A stretch of DNA of 64,000 nt from an uncultured Chiayiivirga sp. Its GTDB lineage: Bacteria > Pseudomonadota > Gammaproteobacteria > Xanthomonadales > Xanthomonadaceae. The stretch lies in contig CAKSZJ010000015.1 in the NCBI GenBank assembly GCA_934525595.1, forward strand, positions 11,319-75,318. Reading direction: 5' to 3'. This document shows, one piece after another, positions 44,180 through 54,046 of the stretch; positions within the stretch are counted from its first letter, which is position 1; each line of letters opens with the position of its first letter. Both the position numbers and the translations under genes were made by a program. Under the pieces are notes generated by a model that saw only the letters and a program-made list of their open reading frames with translations, was not told the origin of the DNA and made no database searches.

Positions 44180-44207
44180 TAGATAACGAGTCTTAACGGT
44201 TTGGCAA
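44180..44207 (-). promoter_or_regulatory. Predicted promoter of the pilMNOPQ operon
   Basis: On the minus strand TTGCCA (44202-44207) and TATCTA (44180-44185) are spaced by 16 bp, a good sigma-70-type promoter. The start would be near 44173 and the GTG of pilM is at 44128. Confidence 0.5.
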
Positions 44208-44273
44208 CAGCCCGGTCCATCGAACCCCGAATCCCGCGTCCCCACTCTGCCCCGCAAGTCTCGCCAGCCGGCC

Positions 44274-44304
44274 TTCACAGGCATCTACGTCCGCATTCTA
44301 TACT
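44274..44304 (+). promoter_or_regulatory. Predicted mrcA promoter
   Basis: TATACT (44299-44304) is a near-consensus -10 box 42 bp before the mrcA ATG. The only -35-like hexamer is TTCACA (44274-44279), at a long 19-bp spacing. The A/T-rich TCTTCTTTAAGAAGC just after the -10 stands out in this GC-rich window. Confidence 0.4.
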
Positions 44305-44346
44305 CTTCTTTAAGAAGCAACGCAAACCTATGGTATTCCCGCGAAA

Positions 44347-46815
44347 ATGTCCCTGCTGCGCCGCCTCCTGAAGTGGTCCCTCGCCCTCGGCCTGATCGTC
44401 GCCCTCTGCGGCGTGGCCACGCTGGCCGTCCTCTACTGGCTGCTGGCGCCGGGCCTGCCTTCGGTGCAGGTACTGCGCAACGTCGAGTACCAGGTTCCCC
44501 TTTCGGTCTACAGCGCGGACGGGCGGCTGATGGCCCTGTTCGGCGAGACCCGCCGCACGCCGGTCGCCATCGCGCAGGTGCCCCAGCAGGTGCGCCAAGC
44601 CTTCATCGCGATCGAGGACGCGCGCTTCTACGAGCACCCGGGCGTCGACTGGCGCGGCACCGCGCGCGCGATCTGGCTGCTGGCCACCACCGACGGACAG
44701 CGCGTGCCGGGCGGCTCCACGATCACCCAGCAGGTGGCGCGGATGTTCTTCCTGAGCCCGGAATACAGCTACACGCGCAAGTTCCGCGAGATGCTGCTGG
44801 CGCTCAAGATGGAGCGCGAGCTGGAAAAGGACGAGATCCTCGGCATCTATCTCAACAAGAGCTTCTTCGGCAACCGCGCCTACGGCATCGTCGCCGCCGC
44901 GGAGTTCTATTACGGCAAGTCGCTCGACGAGCTTTCCCTCGCCGAAGCCGCCACGCTCGCCTCCATCCCCAAGTTCCCCTCCAGCGGCAACCCGATCATC
45001 AACCCCCAGCGCGCCATGATCCGGCGCAACTACGTGCTGCAGCGCATGTACGAGCTGGGCTTCGTCGACGAGCCCGCCTACCGAGCGGCGGTGGCCGAAC
45101 CCGACCGTTCGACGCCGCACGAGCCGCCGGTGGAGCTGGAGGCCTCCTACGTGGCCGAGATGGTTCGGCAGTGGATGGTCGATCGCTACGGGGCCGACGC
45201 CTTCACTGGCGGATACCAGGCCTACACCACGATCGATTCGCGCATCCAGGAGGCCGCCAACGGCGGTATCCGCACCGCGCTTCTGGCCTACGACCGGCGC
45301 CACGGCTGGCGCGGCGCGGAAGGACACGTCGAGCTCCCCGACACGCTGACACCGACGGTCGTCCAGCAGGCCCTGCGCGACTATCGCGCGCTGGGCGGAC
45401 TGCAGCCTGCGCTGGTGACCTCGATCGGCCCCGATGAGGCCGGAGTGATGCTGGCCGACGGGCAGGAGGCGGTGCTGCGCATCGAAAAACTGCGCTGGGC
45501 CGCACCGTACGTTTCGGCAGATCGCCGCGGCGCGGCGCCGCGCAAGCCTGCGGACGTGCTGGCGCGGGGCGACATCGTGCGACTGTCGCGCGGCGCCGAG
45601 GGCGAGTTCGAGCTGGCCCAGATTCCGGGTGCACAGGCTGCGATTGTGAGCCTGTCGGCCGAGGATGGCGCCGTTCTGGCGCTCAGCGGCGGCTTCAGCT
45701 TCGGCCTCAACAAGTTCAACCGCGCCACCCAGGCGCTGCGCCAGCCCGGCTCCAGCTTCAAACCCTTCGTGTACGCCGCCGCGTTCGAGCGCGGCTTCCA
45801 CCCCGGCTCCATCGTGCTCGACGCCCCGGTGGTATTCCACGACCGTTCCTCCGGCGCATCCTGGCGCCCATCCAACGACAACAACGTCTTTTCCGGCCCG
45901 ATGCGGCTGCGCGAAGCCATGGTCAGTTCGCGCAACCTCGTGTCCGTGCGCATCCTCGACGCGATCGGTGCCAGCTACGCCAGGCGCTACATCCAGGGCT
46001 TCGGCTTCCCGCCGGAAAGCCTGCCGGAAAACCTGTCGCTCGCGCTGGGTACCAGCTCGGTGCCGCCGCTCGCGGCCGCACGCGGCTATGCGGTGTTCGT
46101 CAACGGCGGCTACCTGGTCGAGCCTTACGTGTTGGCACGGGTGCTCGATCGCAACGGCATCACCGTCCATGCCGAGCACGCTCCACGCGCCTGCCATGAC
46201 TGCCCCGAACGCCTGGCTTCTTCCGGCCCGGCCGGCGGCGGCCAGGTCGCAGGGTTCAATCTCGGCGAGACGATCTCTTCGCCTGCCGCCCCCGATCTGG
46301 CCGGCCCGCCTCAGGCGATCCTGGCACCGCGCGCGATCGACGAACGCACCGCGTACCTGATCCAGTCGCTGCTGCGCGACGTGATCGCACGCGGCACCGG
46401 GCGCGCCGCGCGCGTGCTCGAGCGCGCCGACATCGGCGGCAAGACCGGCACCACCAACGACCACCGCGATGCCTGGTTTTCCGGCTTCGGCGCCAACATC
46501 GTGACCAGCGCCTGGGTCGGGATGGACGATTTCTCCTCGCTCGGCGCAGGCGAATTCGGCGCACGCGCCGCGCTGCCGATGTGGGTCGATACCATGCGCG
46601 TCGCGCTGGACGGCGTGCCGGTGACCCAGCCCATGATCCCCAACGGCATCACCACCGCGCTCATCGATCCCGTCTCGGGCCTGCTGGTTCCGGCCGGCAC
46701 GCCGGGCGCGATCAGCGAGTACATGAAAACCGAAGATGCAGCGCGGCTCGAAACGGCCAGCAGCGGCGCAAGCCGCAATGCGACCAGCGAACGCGAGTCG
46801 TTCGACATCTTCTGA
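44347..46815 (+). CDS. mrcA: Penicillin-binding protein 1A
   Basis: Bifunctional class A PBP of 822 residues. N-terminal membrane anchor (about 12-33), glycosyltransferase GT51 domain with E-D-A-R-F-Y-E-H-P-G-V-D (about 92) and G-S-T-I-T-Q-Q-V-A (about 120), then a transpeptidase domain with catalytic Ser469 in S-S-F-K (S-x-x-K) and K-T-G-T (699-702). It polymerises and crosslinks peptidoglycan. E. coli PBP1A has 850 residues. The stop overlaps the next gene (TGATG). Confidence 0.97.
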   Translation: MSLLRRLLKWSLALGLIVALCGVATLAVLYWLLAPGLPSVQVLRNVEYQVPLSVYSADGRLMALFGETRRTPVAIAQVPQQVRQAFIAIEDARFYEHPGVDWRGTARAIWLLATTDGQRVPGGSTITQQVARMFFLSPEYSYTRKFREMLLALKMERELEKDEILGIYLNKSFFGNRAYGIVAAAEFYYGKSLDELSLAEAATLASIPKFPSSGNPIINPQRAMIRRNYVLQRMYELGFVDEPAYRAAVAEPDRSTPHEPPVELEASYVAEMVRQWMVDRYGADAFTGGYQAYTTIDSRIQEAANGGIRTALLAYDRRHGWRGAEGHVELPDTLTPTVVQQALRDYRALGGLQPALVTSIGPDEAGVMLADGQEAVLRIEKLRWAAPYVSADRRGAAPRKPADVLARGDIVRLSRGAEGEFELAQIPGAQAAIVSLSAEDGAVLALSGGFSFGLNKFNRATQALRQPGSSFKPFVYAAAFERGFHPGSIVLDAPVVFHDRSSGASWRPSNDNNVFSGPMRLREAMVSSRNLVSVRILDAIGASYARRYIQGFGFPPESLPENLSLALGTSSVPPLAAARGYAVFVNGGYLVEPYVLARVLDRNGITVHAEHAPRACHDCPERLASSGPAGGGQVAGFNLGETISSPAAPDLAGPPQAILAPRAIDERTAYLIQSLLRDVIARGTGRAARVLERADIGGKTGTTNDHRDAWFSGFGANIVTSAWVGMDDFSSLGAGEFGARAALPMWVDTMRVALDGVPVTQPMIPNGITTALIDPVSGLLVPAGTPGAISEYMKTEDAARLETASSGASRNATSERESFDIF

Positions 46816-47438
46816 TGCCTCCACGCCACGCCGATGCCACGCGCCAATGGCTGGCCGAGCAGGCCGCGCGCTGGATGAGCGAGCACGCGATCGACGATCC
46901 CGCGCTGGCGCTCAAGCGCGTACTGGCGCGGGAAGGCGGCACTGCGCCGGATCGTCGCCAATGGCCGAGCGCCAGCGAGATCCGCGAGGCGCTGCAGGGC
47001 TACCAGAGGCTGTTCCGGCGCCACGAGCAGCGCGACGCACTGGCGGCGCGGCGCGCCGCAGCGGTCGAGGCCATGCGCTTCTTTTCGCGGTTTCGACCGT
47101 GTCTCGTGGGCGCGGTGCTGGACGGGACCGCTGACACCCACTCGCCGGTGCAGCTGCACCTGCACGCCGAGGACGCCGACACGGTTCTGGGCATGCTGCG
47201 GGAGCAGGGCATCGCTCACCGCATCGGGGAACGCATGGTGCGGCTGGACGCGCGCCGCCAGGAACGCATGCCGCACGTCGCGTTCGACGCCGACGGCATC
47301 GGGTTCGAGCTGTGGCTGCTTCCCTTGGCCTGCGAGCGCACTCCACCGCTGGACACGGAACGTCGCGCGCCGATGCCGCGTGCCAGCCTGGCCGCGCTGC
47401 GGCAGATGATTGAGCTCGAAACCCGCCCCCCGCCCTGA
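46815..47438 (+). CDS. Conserved protein with possible nucleotidyltransferase-like fold
   Basis: 207 residues without signal or membrane segment, coupled to mrcA by TGATG. The N-terminal helical part reads W-L-A-E-Q-A-A-R-W-M-S-E-H-A-I-D-D-P-A-L-A-L-K-R-V, as in conserved Gammaproteobacterial proteins downstream of mrcA-like genes. The middle has F-R-P-C-L-V-G-A-V-L-D-G-T-A-D-T-H-S-P-V-Q-L-H, where a nucleotidyltransferase would have G-S-x-x-x-x-x-x-D-x-D; the acidic residues are changed, so catalysis is doubtful. The role is unknown and the link to peptidoglycan synthesis is from position only. Confidence 0.65.
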   Translation: MPPRHADATRQWLAEQAARWMSEHAIDDPALALKRVLAREGGTAPDRRQWPSASEIREALQGYQRLFRRHEQRDALAARRAAAVEAMRFFSRFRPCLVGAVLDGTADTHSPVQLHLHAEDADTVLGMLREQGIAHRIGERMVRLDARRQERMPHVAFDADGIGFELWLLPLACERTPPLDTERRAPMPRASLAALRQMIELETRPPP

Positions 47439-47470
47439 GGCAGCGGCGCCGGAGCGGAGGCGCTCGAGGG

Positions 47471-47504
47471 CTGCGGCGGCGACCTGGTCGGCACGCCGCC
47501 GCAG
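47471..47504. other. GC-only hairpin between convergent genes
   Basis: CTGCGGCGGCG (47471-47481) pairs with CGCCGCCGCAG (47494-47504) with a 12-base loop. It lies between the mrcA-coupled gene and gltA, which converge. There is no T-run on either strand, so it may slow polymerase but is not a classical terminator. Confidence 0.55.
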
Positions 47505-47513
47505 GCGCGCGAA

Positions 47514-48812
47514 TCAGCCGCGCGCGTCCATCGCGCTGTAGTTGCGCGGCGTGGCGCCGGTGTAGATCTGGCGCGGACGACCGATGCGGTTCTCCGGATC
47601 GTCCTGCTGTTCCAGCCAGTGGCTGACCCAGCCCGCGGTGCGCGCGATCGCGAACATCACGGTGAACATCTCGGTGGGAATCCCCAGCGCCTTGTAGATG
47701 ATGCCGCTGTAGAAATCCACGTTGGGATAAAGCTTGCGCTGCACGAAGTAGTCGTCATTCAGCGCTGCCTCTTCCAGGCGAAGCGCCACTTCCAGCAGCG
47801 GGTCGTTGACGCCCAGCTCGCCCAGCACCTTGTGGGTCATCTCGCGGATGATCTTGGCGCGCGGATCGAAGTTCTTGTAGACGCGATGACCGAAGCCCAT
47901 CAGGCGGAAGCCGGACTCCTTGTCCTTGGCCTTGTCCACCGCCGACTGCACGTGCCTGGCGTCACCGATTTCTTCCAGCATCTTGAGCACCGCCTCGTTG
48001 GCACCGCCGTGCGCCGGCCCCCACAGCGCGGCCACGCCGGCCGCCACGCTGACGTAGGGATTGGCGCCGGTGGAACCCACCAGCCGCACCGTGGACGTGG
48101 AGGCGTTCTGCTCGTGGTCGGCATGCAGGATGAAGAGAAGATCCAGCGCCTTGGACACGATGGGGTTCAGCTCAAGCGGGCCGCTCGGCACTTCCTTCAT
48201 CATGTGCAGGAAGCGCGTGGTGTACTCGAGATCGTTCTTCGGATAGCGGATCGGCCAGCCGACCGAGTAGCGATAGCAGGCCGCAGCGATGGTAGGCACC
48301 TTGGCGATCAGCCGGATCGCCGCCAGGCGGCGCTGTTCGGGATCGCGCAGGTCGAGATCGTTGTAGTAGAAGCTCGACAGCGAACCCAGCATGCCGGTCA
48401 GCATGGCCATGGGATGGGCGTCGTGGCGGAATCCGTACAGGAAGGTGCGGAAGGCCTCGTGCATCATCGTGTGATGCGTGACCTCATGCTCGAACCCGCT
48501 GAACTGCACCTTCGTCGGCAGTTCGCCGTGCATCAGCAGGTAGGCCACTTCCAGGAAGCTGGACTTTTCCGCGAGCTGCTCGATCGGGTAGCCGCGATAC
48601 AGCAGCACGCCGTTGTCGCCGTCGATATAGGTGATTGCGCTGCGGCAGCTGGCGGTGGAGCCGAAGCCCGGATCGTAGGTGTAGTAGCCGGTGTCCTTGT
48701 GGAGCCTGGCGATATCCAGCGCCGGGCTGCCGAGGGAGCCGCGCTGCACCGGCAGCGTGCTGGATTTGGCGTTGTCGGAATCGGTCAGGACGACCTGGGT
48801 GCTGTCAGCCAC
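47514..48812 (-). CDS. gltA: Citrate synthase GltA (type II hexameric)
   Basis: Condenses oxaloacetate and acetyl-CoA in the TCA cycle. The 432-residue protein has the N-terminal extension of Gram-negative hexameric citrate synthase and the motifs [22 protein letters not shown] and [13 protein letters not shown], which hold the catalytic His, His and Asp residues. It starts with GTG at 48812, with GGGAG seven bases upstream. The longer in-frame ORF (start 48935) has no support. It is downstream of a terminator of the rpmE2 gene. Confidence 0.96.
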   Translation of the reverse strand: MADSTQVVLTDSDNAKSSTLPVQRGSLGSPALDIARLHKDTGYYTYDPGFGSTASCRSAITYIDGDNGVLLYRGYPIEQLAEKSSFLEVAYLLMHGELPTKVQFSGFEHEVTHHTMMHEAFRTFLYGFRHDAHPMAMLTGMLGSLSSFYYNDLDLRDPEQRRLAAIRLIAKVPTIAAACYRYSVGWPIRYPKNDLEYTTRFLHMMKEVPSGPLELNPIVSKALDLLFILHADHEQNASTSTVRLVGSTGANPYVSVAAGVAALWGPAHGGANEAVLKMLEEIGDARHVQSAVDKAKDKESGFRLMGFGHRVYKNFDPRAKIIREMTHKVLGELGVNDPLLEVALRLEEAALNDDYFVQRKLYPNVDFYSGIIYKALGIPTEMFTVMFAIARTAGWVSHWLEQQDDPENRIGRPRQIYTGATPRNYSAMDARG

Positions 48813-48955
48813 GGGGTATCTCCCAAGAGCATTGTGAGTTCGGAATGCAGCGGACCGCCGGTGCCGCCCTGTACTGGCCGGCCACTGCCGGCCTGATGCC
48901 GGACGCGTCGGGGCGGGGCAATCCGCCGCTTGCAAGACGTCAATTATCGCATAGC

Positions 48956-48986
48956 AAAACGCCGCCGGTCAGGGACCGGCGGCGTT
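48956..48986 (-). terminator. Rho-independent terminator of rpmE2
   Basis: On the minus strand AACGCCGCCGGTC (48974-48986) pairs with GACCGGCGGCGTT (48958-48970) with a 3-base loop, and the stem ends in TTTT (48956-48959). It begins 43 bp past the rpmE2 stop and is perfect over 13 bp. Confidence 0.9.
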
Positions 48987-49028
48987 GGACTTTGGTGCAA
49001 TGGCGTTCGGCGCAGACGCGCCGTCGCG

Positions 49029-49274
49029 TCACTTGCTGGCGTAGCGGCGGCGGAACTTGTCCACCCGACCGCCGGTGTCGACGATCTTATGCTTGCCGGT
49101 GTAGAAGGGGTGCGAACGCGAGGAGACTTCCACCTTGATCAGCGGATAGGTCTCGCCATCTTCCCACTTGATCGTTTCCTTGCTCGTCAGCGTGGAGCGC
49201 GTGAGGAACGTGAGGTCGGACGAGACGTCCTGGAACACGACGTGGCTGTACTTCGGATGGATGTCGGCTTTCAT
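49029..49274 (-). CDS. rpmE2: 50S ribosomal protein L31 type B
   Basis: 81-residue L31 without the zinc-binding cysteines, which is the type B (YkgM/RpmE2) form. It starts M-K-A-D-I-H-P-K-Y and has the conserved [12 protein letters not shown]. In many bacteria the zinc-free form replaces the zinc-binding form under zinc limitation, though some genomes have only type B. No Zur-type operator was recognised upstream. Own promoter and terminator. Confidence 0.96.
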   Translation of the reverse strand: MKADIHPKYSHVVFQDVSSDLTFLTRSTLTSKETIKWEDGETYPLIKVEVSSRSHPFYTGKHKIVDTGGRVDKFRRRYASK

Positions 49275-49326
49275 GATGATGACCTGTGGCCAGAAAGTGG
49301 GCCAGAGCGGCCGGGAGAAGAGCGGC

Positions 49327-49355
49327 ATGGTACCTTTACCGACCTCTGGTTGCAA
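49327..49355 (-). promoter_or_regulatory. Predicted rpmE2 promoter
   Basis: Minus-strand TTGCAA (49350-49355), 17-bp spacer and TACCAT (49327-49332). The leader is about 45 bases. The boxes lie in the same gap as the beginning of the divergent MscK-like gene (ATG 49366). Confidence 0.45.
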
Positions 49356-49365
49356 GTTTGCCCCC

Positions 49366-52300
49366 ATGCGAACCCTGCTGCTGACGCTGGCACTCTGCCT
49401 GCCCTGCACCTGCGCACTGGCGCAACCCGCCCCGCCCGACGTGCCCGCGCCCGTGGGATCCGTCGTCGCGCAGGCGCACAGGGAGCTGGCGACCGACGCG
49501 ACGCTGGACGACACTCGCCGCGAGGCGCTGTCCGCCCTCCTGGAGCGCGCCGCCGCAGACGATGCCGAAGCCGAGACCGAGCTGGCCCGCGCGCGCGCGC
49601 TGCACGCCGAGGCGACGGCCCTGGAAGAGCGTATCGAGGCGCTGGAAGCCGAGCTGCGCAACGAACCTTCGGAGCGTTTCGCGCGCTGGCGCGACAGCCT
49701 TGACGCCAGCGTCGGAGCGGCTGTGCTGGCCCGGCAGGCCGCCGACCTTGAGGCTGCAGCGGGCAACCTTTCGGCGCGCATTTCCGACACCAGCGCGCAG
49801 CTCGCCGCCGTGGATCAGCGCCCCAACGCGCTGGCGCAGGCGCTGGACCAGGCGCGCCGCGAAGCCGATGCGGCGACCGCGCGGATCACGCCGCCGCAGG
49901 GCGCCACCGCGGCTCAGCGCATCGACGCCCTCGCTGCACAGGCCACCCGGCGCCTGCAGCTGGCGCGCGCGCAGGCGTTGAGCGCGGAGCGCAGCACGCT
50001 TCCGGCCCGTACCCGCATGCTGGAGCTGACCCAGCGCAGCCTGCAGCGCCAGGCCAGCCTGGTGCGACGCCAGGCCGGCGTCGTGGCGTCGCTGCTGGCA
50101 CTCAGTACCGATGCCGAGCTGAACGCGCTCGACTCGCGCCTGCGCGACGAGGCCGACGGCGCCGGCGGACAGTCGCCGCGGCTGGCGTCCGAGGCAGAGC
50201 GCAATGTCGCGCTTGGGCAGGAGCTGGCCAGCGTCGAAGCGACCACCCGCCAGGCCAATGAAAAACTGCGCCAGACCCGCTCTCGCAGTGACGAAACCAT
50301 CGACGCGCTGCGCAACACCCGCGCCCGGCTCGCGCTGCAGTCGCACGACGATGCGGTTGGTCTGATCCTGCTGAACGAACGTCGTCGCGCCGACGAGCCG
50401 CTGCGCATCCGGGCGGAGCTCGCACAGGCGCGCCGCCAGCTGGCACAGGCGCAGCTGCGCCTCATCGACCTGGACGCCCAGGCCGATGCGCTGGACTTGC
50501 CGCAGACAGCGGCCGCGCTGCTGCGCGAGGGCGACGAAGAGTCCGATACACCGGACCTGCATGCTGAAGCCGGCCTGCGCGCGCTGCTCGCCACCCGTGC
50601 CGAACTCGTGGAGCGGCTGGTTTCCGCCGAGCGCGAGCTGCTGCGCGCGCTCACCGAGCTGGAAGCGACGCTGGACCAGCACCTGGACACCACCACCGCG
50701 CTGGTGCAACTGCTCGACCGCGAGCTGCTGTGGTTCCCCAGCCACGAACGCGCCGGCCCGGCCTGGTTCAAGCGCCAGCTCGCCGGCTGGCGCGATCTCT
50801 TCAAACCGTCGCGTTATGCCACCTCCGCGCGCCTGCTGGGCGGCGTGCTGAAAGACAGCTGGCCGCTGCTGGCCGCCGCCGGCGTGCTGCTGATCCTGCT
50901 GCTGCGACAGCGCCGGCGGCTTCCGCAGCGGCTGCACGCCCTCGCCCAACCACTGCTGCGGGTGCGCACCGACCGCTACCGCCATACCCTGGCCGCGCTG
51001 GCGGAAACCGGCCTGGCCGCGTTCGCCGTACCGCTGCCGATCGCGCTGTGCGGATGGCTTCTGCGCCAGGCCGGCGAAGCGGGGAAGTTCAGCGATTCGC
51101 TCGGCAAGGCGCTCCTGACCACTGCAGGCGCACTGTTCTTCTGGCAGGCACTGCGCTGGCTGGTGGCCGACGCCGGCGTGGCACAGAAGCATTTCCGCTG
51201 GACCCAGGCGCGCCGCGAAGCCATCGCGACGGCGCTTCCGTGGTTCGCCGGCCTGATCCTGCCGGCGCAGTTCCTGCTGGCCCTGGCCTTCATGCGCGGC
51301 CAGGAGCCGGCGCTGGACGCGGTCGGGCGACTCTCGCTGCTTGCGATCTGCGGGGTTGGCGCGCTGATGGGCTGGCGACTGCTCGCGCCCGGCCGGCTTT
51401 GGACGTTCCGCGGCACCGCCGACGCGGAGCCTTCGCAGGCGAGGCGCGCGCTGCGCGTGGGCCTGTGCGCCGGCCTGCTCGCGATCGCGGCACTGGCACT
51501 CAACGGCTACGTCCTGACTGCCGCCACCCTGCTGCACAGCCTCTGGCTGAGCCTGCTGCTCATCACCACGCTGGCGATCTTCCACGGCATGGTGTCGCGC
51601 TGGTTCCTGCTGGGCGAACGCCGTCTGGCGCTGCGCCGCATCGAAGCGCGGCGCGAGGCGGAAGACGACCAGGCCGCGCTGCCAACGCATACCAATGCCG
51701 CCGGCGAACCGGCGCAAGTCGATCCGGAAAACGAGGCACTCAGCATCCAGAGCATCAGTCAGCAGACCCATCGCCTGCTGCGCGCGCTGATCATCGCCCT
51801 GCTGGCGCTTGGCCTTCTGTGGGTGTGGTCGGGCGTGTTGCCGGCCCTGGATCGGCTCGACACCATCACCCTGTGGACTGTCACCGGCACCGATGCCGGC
51901 GGCGCGCCTGCGCCCCTGCCCGTGACCCTCGCGGCCCTGCTCGCGGGGCTGCTGACGCTGGCGCTCACCTTCATCTGCGCGCGCAACCTGCCGGGCCTGG
52001 TGGAACTGGGCCTGCTCTCGCGCATCCACATCGATGCCGGAACGCGCTACGCCATCACCAGCGTCAGCCGCTATCTGATCGTCATCATCGGCACGATCGC
52101 CGGCATGAGCCTGCTGGGCGTGCGCTGGGGGCAGCTGCAGTGGCTCGCCGCGGCGCTTACGGTGGGCCTGGGCTTCGGTCTGCAGGAAATCTTCGCCAAC
52201 TTCGTCTCCGGCCTGATCGTGCTGTTCGAACGGCCCTACCGGGTGGGCGACACAATCACCATTGGCGAGGTGGAAGGCCGGGTCACGCGCATCCGCACCC

Positions 52301-52734
52301 GCGCCACCACGGTGCTGGATTCAGACAACCGTGAAGTGGTGGTGCCGAACAAGACCTTCATCACCTCGCGCTTCGTCAACTGGACGCTCAGCGACACGGT
52401 CACGCGCCTGGTGTTCAAGCTCGGCATCGCCCAGGACGCCGACCCGCAGAAGGTTCGCGAGCTGCTGCTCGAGCTGGCCCGCTCCGAACCGCTGGTGCTC
52501 GCGCAGCCGGCGCCGGGCTGCTGGTTCACCCAGATCTCCTCCGGCACCTTCGACTTCGAACTGCGCGTATTCGTCGCCGAACTCGGACACCGCACCCTGC
52601 TGCGCGACGCACTCAACCGTCGCATCGCGGCAGCGATGGCCCGGGCCGGCCTCGCCACCTCTCGACCGGGGCTGCTGCAGATCCGGATGGATCCGGCGCA
52701 GGCACAGGACGACGGCGAAAACGTCGGCGCCTGA
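49366..52734 (+). CDS. Large MscS-family mechanosensitive channel, MscK/KefA-like
   Basis: 1122-residue channel. A signal peptide (cut after about C-A-L-A-Q, residue 19) leads to a periplasmic coiled-coil-rich region (about 25-460), then a membrane domain with about ten helices (510-900) and the MscS pore and beta domain (about 895-1115) with [19 protein letters not shown] and [11 protein letters not shown]. These are the MscS helix TM3 and beta-domain signatures. It gates in response to membrane tension and releases solutes on osmotic downshift. Length matches MscK (1120). Confidence 0.93.
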   Translation: MRTLLLTLALCLPCTCALAQPAPPDVPAPVGSVVAQAHRELATDATLDDTRREALSALLERAAADDAEAETELARARALHAEATALEERIEALEAELRNEPSERFARWRDSLDASVGAAVLARQAADLEAAAGNLSARISDTSAQLAAVDQRPNALAQALDQARREADAATARITPPQGATAAQRIDALAAQATRRLQLARAQALSAERSTLPARTRMLELTQRSLQRQASLVRRQAGVVASLLALSTDAELNALDSRLRDEADGAGGQSPRLASEAERNVALGQELASVEATTRQANEKLRQTRSRSDETIDALRNTRARLALQSHDDAVGLILLNERRRADEPLRIRAELAQARRQLAQAQLRLIDLDAQADALDLPQTAAALLREGDEESDTPDLHAEAGLRALLATRAELVERLVSAERELLRALTELEATLDQHLDTTTALVQLLDRELLWFPSHERAGPAWFKRQLAGWRDLFKPSRYATSARLLGGVLKDSWPLLAAAGVLLILLLRQRRRLPQRLHALAQPLLRVRTDRYRHTLAALAETGLAAFAVPLPIALCGWLLRQAGEAGKFSDSLGKALLTTAGALFFWQALRWLVADAGVAQKHFRWTQARREAIATALPWFAGLILPAQFLLALAFMRGQEPALDAVGRLSLLAICGVGALMGWRLLAPGRLWTFRGTADAEPSQARRALRVGLCAGLLAIAALALNGYVLTAATLLHSLWLSLLLITTLAIFHGMVSRWFLLGERRLALRRIEARREAEDDQAALPTHTNAAGEPAQVDPENEALSIQSISQQTHRLLRALIIALLALGLLWVWSGVLPALDRLDTITLWTVTGTDAGGAPAPLPVTLAALLAGLLTLALTFICARNLPGLVELGLLSRIHIDAGTRYAITSVSRYLIVIIGTIAGMSLLGVRWGQLQWLAAALTVGLGFGLQEIFANFVSGLIVLFERPYRVGDTITIGEVEGRVTRIRTRATTVLDSDNREVVVPNKTFITSRFVNWTLSDTVTRLVFKLGIAQDADPQKVRELLLELARSEPLVLAQPAPGCWFTQISSGTFDFELRVFVAELGHRTLLRDALNRRIAAAMARAGLATSRPGLLQIRMDPAQAQDDGENVGA

Positions 52735-52828
52735 GCCGCCCCGCCGCCTCTGCAGCGCATGCCGTGTCCGCATCCGGCGCGCCATTCCGTATTCATCTGC
52801 TTCACGGGATACCGGAAGGACATCGCTC

Positions 52829-53809
52829 ATGTGGGACTTCAACCTGACACAGGTACTCGGCCTGCTGCTGCGCACCCTGCCCTTTCTGCTGCTGCGCATG
52901 ATGGTCTACGCCGGCATCACGCTGGCGTATGTGGTCGGCATCGGCGGCGGCGGCGGCGTGGGCTGGGTGATCGGCCGCGCAGGCGGCGCGGAAGCCGCGA
53001 CGGGTGGCGCATTCTGGGGGGCGCTGCTGGGCTTTGGCGTCATCAGCGGAGTGATGTTCTGGATCCGCGAATATCTGCTGTACCTGGTCAAGGCCGGGCA
53101 CATCGCGGTGCTGGTGGAACTGCTGCAGGGCAAGGAAATCCCGCAGGGGCGCGGACAGATCGATCACGCCACCACCGTCGTCAAGGAACGCTTCGTCGAA
53201 TCCTCGGTGCTGTTCGGCGTGGACCGCCTCATTGCCGGTATCCTGCGCGCCTTCAACCGGATGATGCTGCGCATCGCCAACATCCTGCCGATTCCGGGAC
53301 TGGACGGCGTGGCGAAATTCGCAGGCACCGTCATCACGCTGTCGCTCACCTACGTGGATGAGGTGATCCTGGCCTACAACATCCGCAACCGCATCGAGAA
53401 CCCGTGGGCCGGTGCGCGCGAAGGGCTGGTGCTGTATGCGCAGAACTACAAGAACCTGCTGAAGAACGCGCTGTGGCTGACGCTGATCGTCTGGGGCCTG
53501 ACGCTGGCGATCTTCCTGGTCATCTTCCTGCCGGTAGCCGCACTGGCCGCGCTGGCGCCATCCATCGGCGGCTTCTGGACCTTCGCCATCGCCGCCATCA
53601 CGGCCTGGGGACTCAAGGCCGCACTGGTCGATCCGCTTGCGATGACCGCGCTGCTGCAGTGCTACTTCAAGGCCATCGAAGGCCAGGCTCCGAACCCCGA
53701 ATGGGCCGGCAAGCTCGAATCGGCCTCGGGCAAGTTCAAGGAGCTGGGGCAAAAGGCCGCCAACTTCACTCCGCGCCCGCGCGAACCGGCCATTCCACCC
53801 GGCAGCTGA
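52829..53809 (+). CDS. Conserved integral membrane protein of unknown function
   Basis: 326 residues with six or so hydrophobic stretches (about 8-38 with a G-I-G-G-G-G-G-V-G-W turn, 55-75, 217-240, 245-275). The start has AAGGA nine bases upstream. No motif of a known transporter or enzyme is visible. The central part (about 95-180) is soluble, with V-V-K-E-R-F-V-E-S-S-V-L-F-G-V-D-R and F-N-R-M-M-L-R-I-A-N-I-L-P-I-P-G. It lies downstream of the MscS-like channel by 94 bp and may be transcribed with it, ending in a strong terminator. Confidence 0.8.
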   Translation: MWDFNLTQVLGLLLRTLPFLLLRMMVYAGITLAYVVGIGGGGGVGWVIGRAGGAEAATGGAFWGALLGFGVISGVMFWIREYLLYLVKAGHIAVLVELLQGKEIPQGRGQIDHATTVVKERFVESSVLFGVDRLIAGILRAFNRMMLRIANILPIPGLDGVAKFAGTVITLSLTYVDEVILAYNIRNRIENPWAGAREGLVLYAQNYKNLLKNALWLTLIVWGLTLAIFLVIFLPVAALAALAPSIGGFWTFAIAAITAWGLKAALVDPLAMTALLQCYFKAIEGQAPNPEWAGKLESASGKFKELGQKAANFTPRPREPAIPPGS

Positions 53810-53818
53810 TCCATCTCA

Positions 53819-53862
53819 CGGCAACAAAAAAGGCACTCGAGAGAGTGCCTTTTTTGTTGCCG
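53819..53862. terminator. Exceptionally long perfect bidirectional terminator
   Basis: A 20-bp perfect stem (53819-53838 with 53843-53862) encloses the loop GAGA. Inside the stem the hexamers AAAAAA and TTTTTT provide T-runs on both strands. It starts 9 bp past the membrane-protein stop and is the strongest terminator in the window. Confidence 0.95.
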
Positions 53863-53990
53863 ACGACCGATGCGTCGCTGATCGTAGTCGGCAATCAAGC
53901 TCCGCCATGTCTCGGACACCAGCAGCGCGCGACACTCGATGCCGAGCGAGCACCTTTCTTAGGGATGCACATTCCGGCGACGCACGAATC

Positions 53991-54018
53991 AAAACGGGGC
54001 GCTCGAAAGAACGCCCCG
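53991..54018 (-). terminator. Rho-independent terminator directly after infC
   Basis: Minus strand CGGGGCG (54012-54018) pairs with CGCCCCG (53995-54001), followed by TTTT (53991-53994). It lies 28 bp beyond the infC stop. Between it and 53862 (about 128 bp) there is no gene or recognisable motif. Confidence 0.85.
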
Positions 54019-54046
54019 TGTCTAGGTCGGCGCGTCCGACGCGCGA

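Noticed and set aside
44275..46824. 849-codon minus-strand open frame opposite mrcA
   Set aside because: It covers the mrcA gene on the other strand and reads as shadow sequence rich in Arg/His/Gly/Ala; mrcA carries all PBP1A motifs.
53662..53919. 85-codon minus-strand ORF over the terminator after the membrane protein gene
   Set aside because: It runs through a perfect terminator hairpin and overlaps the end of a convincing gene.
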